Assembly: GCA_014379275.1 (NCBI GenBank) | Contig: JACMMA010000319.1 | Location: 1-9,565, forward strand | DNA length: 9,565 bases | Direction of reading: 5' to 3' | DNA from: Armatimonadota bacterium | GTDB lineage: Bacteria; Armatimonadota; Armatimonadia; Armatimonadales; Armatimonadaceae | Shown: positions 1 to 5,724 of the stretch, in pieces | How the letters are laid out: each line of letters starts with the position of its first letter | Numbering within the stretch: position 1 is the stretch's first letter | The notes under the pieces: generated by a model | The model's database searches: none | What the model was told of the DNA's origin: nothing | Seen by the model: only the letters and a program-made list of their open reading frames with translations | Position numbers and translations under genes: made by a program

Positions 1-44
1 ACTCCATTTTTCTCCCTGAGCCTTATCCACCGGGCGATGACGAC
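1..44 (-). other. Window edge: possible ribosome binding site and start of a next minus-strand gene
   Basis: Read on the minus strand, the bases after the RHS stop codon contain AGGGAG followed by four A residues and ATG (start codon at 7 down to 5). This resembles a Shine-Dalgarno site with a start codon, so a further gene may begin here and run off the edge. Only two complete codons are visible, so no product can be named. The spacing is somewhat short, and a chance match is quite possible. Confidence 0.2.
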
Positions 45-1187
45 TTACCCCTTGATTTGGTGCCCCTTCGACCTTTCCTCTTGCTCCTGGTTTCCGTACG
101 AAGCGGTGGTAGTGTGGTTTATCCACCTTCCGATCTTCGGGTCGTAGTAGCGGAACGTGCACAGGATGAAGCCGGTTTCCGAGTCGGTGTAGTAGCCGAA
201 CTGCGCGCCGAAACCAGCGCACGGGTCGTATACGGTCGTCGCTGCCCCGCCCGCGCCGTAGGCGAGCGATCTCCCGTAGGCGTCGGTCACGTGCCGGCTG
301 AGTACCGCGCCCGCCGCGTCCGTGCGCTCGCTCGTGTTGCCCCGCTCGTCGAACGCGTAGAATGTCGTGCTTGCGCTACTGCCCGACTCCCGGCGGCTGA
401 ACAGGCCCGCCGCCCCGAACGTGTTGATCGCCAGCGTGGCACCCGAGGCGTCCGTCTCCACCACCGGGGTCGTCCCGTCGTACAGGAAGTACCGCCGCGG
501 CCCGCCGCCGACCTGTTTCCACGCCCGCAGCCCGCCCGACGTGTAGCCGTAGTCGTGGCTGTAGGTGACCACGATGCCGCCGAAGCGTCCGCCGCCGCTT
601 GTCTGCCGTATATGATGAGTCATGTTGTTGTCGGCGTCGAACGACAGCGCCCACCCGTCGTAGGTCTTGGGGTTGCCGCGCTCGTCGTGGGCGAACGCGC
701 CGAGTCCCTGTCCGCCCGTGATCTGGTTCTGCGCGTCGTACGTGCGCGACTGCCCCTTGAACCCCGTCAGGTTCCCCGACGCGTCATACGCGAAGCCCGC
801 CGAGAAGCCGCCGCTACGGGTGGACGACTCGCCCGTCAAAAAGTGCGCGTGACTCTGACCCGGCGCACTCCCGTATGCGTATTCGGTCACCCCACCAAGG
901 TTCGTCGCGCCTGGGATCGTCGCAAGTACCGTTTTCAAGTAGTCGTTGCCGTTATAGCCCGTGTCGTCCATCGGGATTTCATACTCCGAAAGGATCTGCG
1001 ATGTACTACCGGTTCGGAGGTTTGTTAATTTCGCCAGCCGCCCGGTCGCATCGTACTCGTGGGCGAACGACCCGGCGGGCGTGCTCATCCCGGCGCGGGT
1101 GCCGTCCGCGTGGTACACGTAACCGAGGTTCAGCGCGGGCAGACCAGTATACCGGGTGGAAACCTGCGTCAGGGCGTCGCGTTTCAA
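45..1187 (-). CDS. RHS/YD-repeat protein fragment, shortened at both ends
   Basis: This 380-residue frame is built from YD-type repeats, for example YDATGRLAKLTN near residue 45, YDASGNLTGF near 134, HDERGNPKTYDG near 167 and DERGNTSERTD near 280. It ends with an RHS core signature, GYYTDSETGFILCTFRYYDP followed by KIGRWIN (about 331-357). RHS proteins are normally 1000 residues or more, with a secretion signal or N-terminal delivery domain and a variable C-terminal toxin. Here there is no signal peptide. The frame opens at a TTG, 11 bases after the preceding gene's stop, with an in-frame TAG two codons upstream. An AGGA four bases before the TTG could serve as a ribosome site. After GRWIN the expected DP-x-G-x-x-GG-x-N-LY continuation is missing and is replaced by 23 hydrophilic residues. 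I infer a degraded or recombined RHS remnant that may still be translated by coupling. The family assignment is secure, but function as an independent protein is doubtful. Confidence 0.8.
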   Translation of the reverse strand: MKRDALTQVSTRYTGLPALNLGYVYHADGTRAGMSTPAGSFAHEYDATGRLAKLTNLRTGSTSQILSEYEIPMDDTGYNGNDYLKTVLATIPGATNLGGVTEYAYGSAPGQSHAHFLTGESSTRSGGFSAGFAYDASGNLTGFKGQSRTYDAQNQITGGQGLGAFAHDERGNPKTYDGWALSFDADNNMTHHIRQTSGGGRFGGIVVTYSHDYGYTSGGLRAWKQVGGGPRRYFLYDGTTPVVETDASGATLAINTFGAAGLFSRRESGSSASTTFYAFDERGNTSERTDAAGAVLSRHVTDAYGRSLAYGAGGAATTVYDPCAGFGAQFGYYTDSETGFILCTFRYYDPKIGRWINHTTTASYGNQEQEERSKGHQIKG

Positions 1188-1198
1188 ACCGTCCTATA

Positions 1199-2368
1199 CT
1201 AGCGACCGATGGTATCCCATCGGTCCTCGTGCCTTTTGTTCTTCATGTTCCTGGCGCGGCGCAACCGACGTGTGCCGTATCCAAGCACTGCAGTCCCGGC
1301 ACCGATGATAAGCGAAACGGCGGCGGGTGGCGCGGGCACCGGCTGAAGCACAGCGAAGACGTGCGTTTCTCCATTCCTGATGCCGCTGCCGACGAGATAG
1401 CCTTGGTCAGTCACGCCGTACACGTCTGTCAGCATAGTCCAACCGCTCGATTGAGCGCTCAACACCGTGGTGAGATCTTCCATGCCGCCCGCCCCGGTAC
1501 GGTCATAGATAAATGCACGTTGCTCGACACCGTCGTCAGCTTGTCCGACCACGATCCCGGAAGCCGTCACGGCGCGGGCGACGGAATTTTGCCCCCCGAG
1601 CGTGCCGAGGTCGGTGAACGTGGCAGTCCCGAAGTCGAACAGATACGCCCGCTCGTCGGTGCCGTCGGCGAACTGCCCGACGACGAAGTTACCCGCGACA
1701 GCGTTCGCGGAACTGTTGCCGACGGTCGCTTGGCCCAACAGGTCTGTCATTGTGCTACCGGTGTACAGGAACGCCCGGTTTTCGAGGCCGTTTGAAGCAG
1801 TTCCCACAATCACGCCGTTCGCGTTGACGCCCCGCGCCTCACTAAAGTCTCCGCCGAGCGTACCGATTCCATTCATTATGGCATTGGAATATACGAATGC
1901 TTCGGTGCTGCCGAGGTTGTTCTGCGAGGAGCCGACGATGATCCCGCTGTCGCTGATCGCATACGCCGTGCTGGTTGTACCGCCGAGTGTGCCCAGATCT
2001 TCCATGACGCCGCTCCCGCCGTAGCGGAACGCGTGCCGGTCGCCGGAGGGCGTAACGGATTCTCCCACGACTATCCCGCCGGAATTGATTGCGTACGCCA
2101 CACTGTAGTTGCCGCTCGGTCCGCTCAGCGAACCGAGGTCTGTGAACCCGGTGGCGGAACTCCAGCGGAACGCTTTCGTGTCGTTGCCGTTGTTCGCGGT
2201 GTACGACCCGGCTATTTCCCTACTGCTATTGATGCCGTAGCCATAGATCGGGAAAAGGTCGGGCGAACCGAGGTCAATAATCTGCCGCGCCGACGCGGGC
2301 ATTACGAACCCGGCGAGGAGCGATACCGCCGCCGCTATCGCTCCCGCCGCGCGGAGTGATCCGTACAT
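1199..2368 (-). CDS. Secreted HAF-repeat protein with PEP-CTERM-like tail
   Basis: This is a 389-residue exported protein. Residues 1-27 form a signal peptide (hydrophobic AAGAIAAAVSLLAGFVM, cleavage after ASA). The body holds about six to seven repeats of some 45 residues with the pattern DLGTLGG...A.AI...G.IVG......AF.Y, starting near 31, 77, 124, 167, 209, 252 and 298. That is the signature of the extracellular HAF repeat family, whose biochemical role is unknown. Residues 343-374 read VPAPP, then a hydrophobic stretch, then RRLRRAR. This resembles a PEP-CTERM sorting signal with Ala in place of Glu, which would mean exosortase-type processing at the envelope. Fifteen more residues follow the Arg cluster, which is unusual. 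The ATG at 2368 has a strong ribosome site (AAAGGCGG, six bases upstream). It starts 14 bases after the lipoprotein gene and is probably cotranscribed with it. The repeat family is near certain; the sorting-signal call is moderate. Confidence 0.85.
   Translation of the reverse strand: MYGSLRAAGAIAAAVSLLAGFVMPASARQIIDLGSPDLFPIYGYGINSSREIAGSYTANNGNDTKAFRWSSATGFTDLGSLSGPSGNYSVAYAINSGGIVVGESVTPSGDRHAFRYGGSGVMEDLGTLGGTTSTAYAISDSGIIVGSSQNNLGSTEAFVYSNAIMNGIGTLGGDFSEARGVNANGVIVGTASNGLENRAFLYTGSTMTDLLGQATVGNSSANAVAGNFVVGQFADGTDERAYLFDFGTATFTDLGTLGGQNSVARAVTASGIVVGQADDGVEQRAFIYDRTGAGGMEDLTTVLSAQSSGWTMLTDVYGVTDQGYLVGSGIRNGETHVFAVLQPVPAPPAAVSLIIGAGTAVLGYGTRRLRRARNMKNKRHEDRWDTIGR
1204..1225. other. Perfect 9-bp hairpin at the end of the HAF-repeat gene
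   Basis: GACCGATGG (1204-1212) and CCATCGGTC (1217-1225) are perfect inverted complements around a four-base loop. The hairpin covers the last codons of the HAF-repeat gene, just before its TAG (1201-1199), and lies at the junction with the RHS piece. No T-run follows on the minus strand, so it is not a classical rho-independent terminator. It could stabilise the 3' end of the message, attenuate readthrough, or mark a recombination junction. Confidence 0.5.
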
Positions 2369-2374
2369 CCGTTA

Positions 2375-2382
2375 CCGCCTTT
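2375..2382 (-). promoter_or_regulatory. Ribosome binding site of the HAF-repeat gene
   Basis: The 14-base gap between the lipoprotein stop codon (TAG, 2385-2383) and the ATG at 2368 contains AAAGGCGG, with AGGCGG six bases before the start codon. It is one of the clearest ribosome sites in the window. It fixes the HAF-repeat start and supports translation from a shared message with the upstream gene. Confidence 0.65.
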
Positions 2383-3996
2383 CTATTGCCATCCGATGAG
2401 TCGGCCTGTTTTGGCACTGATGCGAACGCTCTTTGCGCCGTCCGGTGTGAGGTTTTCGCCTTTCGCGTCCCAAACCCCGCCGAACGAGCCGGTGAAGGTG
2501 AGCGTGTCACCGCTCTGTTCGAATCGCAGGGCACCCGCGCCGCGGTTGGCGGCGTAGGGTATTACGGTTGCGACTTTGCCTGTGGCGGCGTCGAATGACA
2601 CAATGGTGCCGGTGGTGCCCGCCGGGAGGGGGACGTTCGTCAGCGTGGCGGTGCTGGCGGGCGCGATGTCGAACCCATTGTAAAAGTTGAGCACGGCGAG
2701 GCTATCGGGTGCTGTGACGGTGAAGACAAGGTTGGAGGCATTCGTGTCGGTCGCGGTCTGCGCGGCGACGCGTGCGCCGGACCGTGAGCTTGGCGCGGCG
2801 GTGTCGAATGTCACCAGGCTGGCTGTCGCCGTGCCCTTCTGCCCGAGCAGGAAGCCCGCCTTCTCCGACCCGAACACCCCGCCTGCGCCGACCAGTTTCG
2901 GCGACACACGCGTGTAAGCCCAGACACTCCCGTTCTTGCCGAAATTGCCTGCCGGGCTGAACTCATCTGTCTGATTACTGGTGAGCCTTGTGGGGGTGGA
3001 ACCGTCCGCATTCGCGGTGTATATCTCGAAGTCGCCGTCGCGGCTACTCATAAACGTGATTTTGCTACCGTCGGGGGAATAGGCGGGGTAAAAGTCTGAC
3101 GATCCCGTATTCGCGAGCTTCATCTGTCCGGAGCCGTCGGCGTTCATGGTGTAGATTCCATCGCTTTTCGAGAATACGATTTTGGTGCCGTCAGGGGAGA
3201 AAGTGGGAGCGACATTGTTACCACCGCTGGTGATCTTTGTCTGATTCGTCCCGTCGGCATTCATGACAAAAACGTCGGTATCGAGACCCAAAACACCGGC
3301 GAACGCGATCTTGGTGCCGTCGGGGGAGAAAGAGGGAAAATAGTCGAAGGTGTTGACGTTGTTTGTGAGTCTCGTCTGGCTGGTGCCGTCGGCGTTCATG
3401 GTGTAGATTCGCAAGTTTCCTTCGCGGCCACTCGCAAACACTATCTTCGTGCCATCGGGCGAATAGCTGGCATAGGCGTCCGCACCCGTGGCGTTTGTGA
3501 GCCGGGTCTGGTTGGAACCGTCTGCGTTCATCGAATAGATCTCGCTATTGCCGTCCCGGTTGGTGGCGAAGGCGATCTTGCTTCCGTCGGGCGAGTAGGC
3601 AGGAAATACATCACCGGACGTGTTGTTCGTGAGCCGGGTCTGGTCGGAACCGTCTGCGTTCATCGAATAGATCTGGGCGTTGCGGTTGCGGTAGCTGTAG
3701 AAGACGATCCGGCTCTTGGCGAGCGATGGTACAAACGACTGGCTGATGTCGCTGATGGTGGCTCCGGCGACCCCGATCACGGTGCCGCCGGGCGCGGCGG
3801 AAACGACGGGTTGTTGCGCGGTGCCGGCGACGCGGGTCGTGATATCACCAAACGTTTGCACGGTTTCCGCCGCGCTTTGCGAGGACGGGGTCGGGGACGA
3901 TGAGGACGAATCTCCTCCCCCACATCCTGTTAAAAAACCGAGAAGTGATAGGGAGACAGAAACAGTTACGATGCATTTGAAACGGCCGAGAAACAT
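2383..3996 (-). CDS. Lipoprotein with PD40/TolB-like beta-propeller and an unassigned C-terminal domain
   Basis: This 537-residue protein begins with a lipoprotein signal (residues 1-24) whose lipobox LTGC places the lipidated Cys at 25. A Gly/Ser-rich tether follows. Residues about 95-345 carry six repeats of 40-44 residues with the pattern SPDGTKIVFAS...IYTMNADGT.QTRLTN, the PD40/WD40-like motif of TolB-type propellers. A seventh, degenerate blade may lie near 345-365 (FSPAGNFGKNGS). Such propellers usually bind proteins or glycans; here the ligand is unknown. Residues about 378-537 form a separate, probably beta-rich domain with low Cys content (containing GTIVSFDAATGKVATVIPY) that I cannot name. 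The ATG at 3996 is preceded by GGAAAGG, with nine bases between the last G and the ATG. The gene is first in a tight group with the HAF-repeat protein. Export and the propeller are well supported; the biological role is not. Confidence 0.88.
   Translation of the reverse strand: MFLGRFKCIVTVSVSLSLLGFLTGCGGGDSSSSSPTPSSQSAAETVQTFGDITTRVAGTAQQPVVSAAPGGTVIGVAGATISDISQSFVPSLAKSRIVFYSYRNRNAQIYSMNADGSDQTRLTNNTSGDVFPAYSPDGSKIAFATNRDGNSEIYSMNADGSNQTRLTNATGADAYASYSPDGTKIVFASGREGNLRIYTMNADGTSQTRLTNNVNTFDYFPSFSPDGTKIAFAGVLGLDTDVFVMNADGTNQTKITSGGNNVAPTFSPDGTKIVFSKSDGIYTMNADGSGQMKLANTGSSDFYPAYSPDGSKITFMSSRDGDFEIYTANADGSTPTRLTSNQTDEFSPAGNFGKNGSVWAYTRVSPKLVGAGGVFGSEKAGFLLGQKGTATASLVTFDTAAPSSRSGARVAAQTATDTNASNLVFTVTAPDSLAVLNFYNGFDIAPASTATLTNVPLPAGTTGTIVSFDAATGKVATVIPYAANRGAGALRFEQSGDTLTFTGSFGGVWDAKGENLTPDGAKSVRISAKTGRLIGWQ
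2990..3700 (-). repeat. Intragenic direct repeats encoding the PD40 propeller blades
   Basis: The DNA encoding the propeller blades repeats with a period near 130 bases. The clearest pair, beginning with GAGCCGGGTCTGG at 3499 and 3631 (plus-strand reading), matches over about 44 bases with a single mismatch and is offset by 132 bases, which is 44 codons and so in frame. Other blades are more diverged. The near identity of this pair suggests a recent duplication or gene conversion within the propeller. Confidence 0.7.
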
Positions 3997-4158
3997 AATC
4001 GTGGACCTTTCCTTCGGATGACTTTAGCGAAACTTACACGAAACACGCCAGAAGTCTACCTTTTATCGAGCACTGTTATTCTAAATTTATGCTTGTTACA
4101 ACAATGGTATTTCTCACAGTCGTCGCGGAGCCATTGGGGCGACTTTCTACAACCACGC
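3997..4158 (-). promoter_or_regulatory. AT-rich leader upstream of the lipoprotein gene
   Basis: This stretch is clearly richer in A and T than its surroundings (especially 4060-4110) and precedes the first gene of the surface-protein group, so a promoter is expected here. On the minus strand TTGTTG (4104-4099) and TAGAAT (4083-4078) resemble -35 and -10 boxes, but the 15-base spacing is short. I cannot fix the start site. The part nearest 4158 may still be RHS-derived: one frame reads VVVES then PNGSATTV, similar to VVETDASGATLAI in the intact RHS piece. Confidence 0.3.
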
Positions 4159-4347
4159 CTTGCCGCCGGATAGCGAGTGGGTTCTGCGTGCGTCGTGGCT
4201 GCGGCCCTGCCCTGTGAAGCCGGTCATGTTGCCGGACCTGTCTTTACGCGTAGCCCGCCGGATATCCGCCCGCCCGCGCCGAAAACCCGCCCGTCAGGAA
4301 GTGCGCGTGGCTCTGAATCGGCGCACTGCCGTACGTGTACTCGGTCA
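4159..4347 (-). pseudogene. Decayed RHS/YD-repeat gene fragment
   Basis: On the minus strand this reads LTEYTYGSAPIQSHAHFLTG, closely matching VTEYAYGSAPGQSHAHFLTG at residues 100-119 of the RHS piece at 45-1187. After GGYPAGYA the frame hits a stop (TAA). The similarity resumes in another frame as SGNMTGFTGQGRSHDA, against SGNLTGFKGQSRTYDA. The DNA match covers about 190 bases and corresponds to roughly 700-890 on the left copy. There is no start and no intact frame, so this is a dead fragment. It begins exactly at the TGA stop of the nuclease-like pseudogene, which suggests that an RHS gene once lay there, or that RHS DNA was joined at that point. Confidence 0.85.
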
Positions 4348-4965
4348 GCCATGTTCTACGATCTGCCGTAGTATCGCCAGCACTGCGGGTAAGTCTGTCA
4401 AGGTATGTTCCGTCGGCTTAATGGTCAGCGTTTGCCCGTCGAGTTTGAGGAATAGCCAGAGGGTGCCGGATATTACGACTCCATAGACGCTTTTATTGGG
4501 GTGTTCGGCGGCGTTCCTGTTGACGATTTGCGCGGCTAGCATTTCCGCGATGCACTGTCCCAATCCGGTTCGCGTGTTGTCGTTTTAGCTTCCACCAGCG
4601 CAAGAAGCGGGGTACGACCCACCGTCTGTAGCGGCTAGCGCATCAGGAGAAAATCACAGAAATCTGTCAGACCGTTTTTGGCGTCCGCCTTGAGTTCCAC
4701 TCCCGAAAACAGACCGAACGGCTTGCTGGTCAATAACTGCAGTTCGAGTAGGACGGGCGCGATAATGATCTCGGAGCCCGCCTTTTCCGTGCGGATCGCT
4801 TGCGCGAGTTACCGCGCTCGCCGCGATCCATTGCAAAAAATCGGGGCTGAGGGTGAGCGGAGCAACCGTATCCGGAAATATCGCCCCTTCGACGAGACCG
4901 AGGCTGGAATCGGTCACCACGCTCGGATGCGTGAAATCGTCGTAGGGTATAGGGATAGCATATCG
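4345..4965 (-). pseudogene. Broken PD-(D/E)XK nuclease-like gene (type common in Cyanobacteria)
   Basis: Three reading frames joined in order give a plausible single protein. Part one (about 4965-4806) includes IPYDDFTHPSVVTDSSLGLV and LTLSPDFLQWIAASAVT. Part two (about 4805-4587) reads IRTEKAGSEIIIAPVLLELQ, then FGLFSGVELKADAKNGLTDF, CDFLLMR, a TAG, and TPLLALVEAK. Part three (4580-4345) reads GLGQCIAEMLAAQIVN, SVYGVVISGTLWLFLKLDGQ and ends REGULARLY at ILRQIVEHG. The D...VEAK pattern is typical of PD-(D/E)XK folds. From memory the whole matches a family of about 200-residue hypothetical proteins frequent in Cyanobacteria. The lesions are a one-base insertion near 4804-4808, a nonsense TAG at 4637-4635 (where Ser seems expected), and a missing A in the A-tract at 4586-4583. 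The original start codon cannot be placed. Biological activity is very unlikely unless the lesions are sequencing errors. Confidence 0.75.
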
Positions 4966-4997
4966 ACAGGTGGTGAGGGGCTTGCTTCACCTGTCGA
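4963..4997. other. Perfect 10-bp inverted repeat at the end of the DUF1287 gene
   Basis: TCGACAGGTG (4963-4972) and CACCTGTCGA (4988-4997) are exact inverted complements with a 15-base loop. The right arm overlaps the last codons and the TGA (4989-4987) of the DUF1287 gene. No T-run follows on the minus strand, so it lacks the tail of a classical terminator. It may act as a weak or factor-assisted terminator or protect the 3' end of the message. It also marks the border with the pseudogene region. Confidence 0.55.
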
Positions 4998-5724
4998 AAT
5001 AACGGTAGTGCCCGGTGATCTTCCAGGCGAAGAGCACGTCTTCCTCTTCTGTGCCGCGTCCGATATTGTGAATGATGGCGTTGCGGCTTTGACCGGGAAC
5101 CAGGGCATCGGAAACGACCCCAATGTGATCCAGTCCGTTTGGGAGCTTCCACGAAACGATGTCGCCGGGACGGTAGTCGGCGGCGCGGTCCGTGACAGGT
5201 AACGATTTCCCGTGCCGCTTGAAGTAGGTTTGCAGGTTCGGAACCCGCCGATGATCGATGTTGGAATCGGGACGTTTCAGTCCCCACTTTCGGGGATAGG
5301 CGCGAAAGTTCCGGCGCATGTCCTCATGCACCGTTTTCTGCAGGTCTACCCCGGAAGCACGCAAGGCGCGTATCACCACATCGGTGCAAACGCCGCGTTC
5401 GAGCGACACATCGCCGTTGGGATACGCGAGTGAAACGTACGCGGGGTCGTAGAAGCGGGTCTGCGTCGTCTGTTTTTTCGCGTTTTCCAGCAGACGTGCC
5501 ACCGGCGTATCGGCGACCTTTTTCGCCGTAGGGGGCGTTTGCGCGGCGAGGACCGCAACCGCGTTAGCCGTGTGCAAAGAGGGAGGGGGTTGGCAGGCGA
5601 TACTCGTTGCCCCGGCGAATAACAGCGCGGCGATTTCACGAACGAAATGGGTTATTTTGGGTGTCACGTAACGGTATGGTACCTGCTCCCCAGGGACTTC
5701 GCGAACGGCGTTAGCGGGTGGCAC
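4987..5724 (-). CDS. DUF1287 family exported protein (NlpC/P60-like)
   Basis: The protein carries the full DUF1287 pattern: YPNGDVSLERGVCTDVVIRA (Cys near 113), VHEDMRRNF, WGL..PD.NIDHRRVPNLQ, YRPGDIV, DHIGVV (His near 200), IIHNIGRG (His near 219) and ITGHYRYF. E. coli YijF belongs to this family. The Cys and His motifs suggest a papain-like NlpC/P60-type fold, perhaps acting on cell wall peptides; that activity is inference. A signal sequence is present (REIAALLFAGATSIAC, possibly an atypical lipobox with Cys near 44). The longest frame starts at a GTG overlapping the TPR gene by 14 bases, which is reported here, but it gives a long N-region. A second GTG at 5667 would yield a more normal signal peptide. 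Neither has a strong ribosome site. It is likely translated from the same message as the TPR gene. The family call is secure; start and function are less so. Confidence 0.88.
   Translation of the reverse strand: MPPANAVREVPGEQVPYRYVTPKITHFVREIAALLFAGATSIACQPPPSLHTANAVAVLAAQTPPTAKKVADTPVARLLENAKKQTTQTRFYDPAYVSLAYPNGDVSLERGVCTDVVIRALRASGVDLQKTVHEDMRRNFRAYPRKWGLKRPDSNIDHRRVPNLQTYFKRHGKSLPVTDRAADYRPGDIVSWKLPNGLDHIGVVSDALVPGQSRNAIIHNIGRGTEEEDVLFAWKITGHYRYFDR

Noticed and set aside
57..1028. A 323-codon open frame on the plus strand
   Set aside because: It lies opposite the RHS gene, its translation is rich in Arg and Val with no recognisable domain, and the minus-strand frame has clear YD repeats. 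It is a shadow frame of GC-rich coding DNA.
1..1187. A complete RHS toxin-immunity system
   Set aside because: There is no N-terminal delivery region, no recognisable toxin tip and no visible immunity gene. The tail is only 23 residues long.
875..1795. A 306-codon open frame on the plus strand
   Set aside because: It crosses from the RHS gene into the HAF-repeat gene on the opposite strand, has no recognisable motif, and conflicts with two well-supported genes.
2990..3700. Regular repeats as a possible CRISPR array
   Set aside because: The period is about 130 bases and the repeats encode propeller blades in frame. There are no short uniform repeats with unrelated spacers.
4160..4486. A 108-codon plus-strand frame over the RHS remnant
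   Set aside because: The similarity to RHS is on the minus strand; the plus-strand product shows nothing recognisable.
4730..5287. A 185-codon minus-strand frame bridging the DUF1287 and nuclease regions
   Set aside because: It is out of frame with both well-recognised proteins and has an Arg/His/Ser-rich shadow composition.
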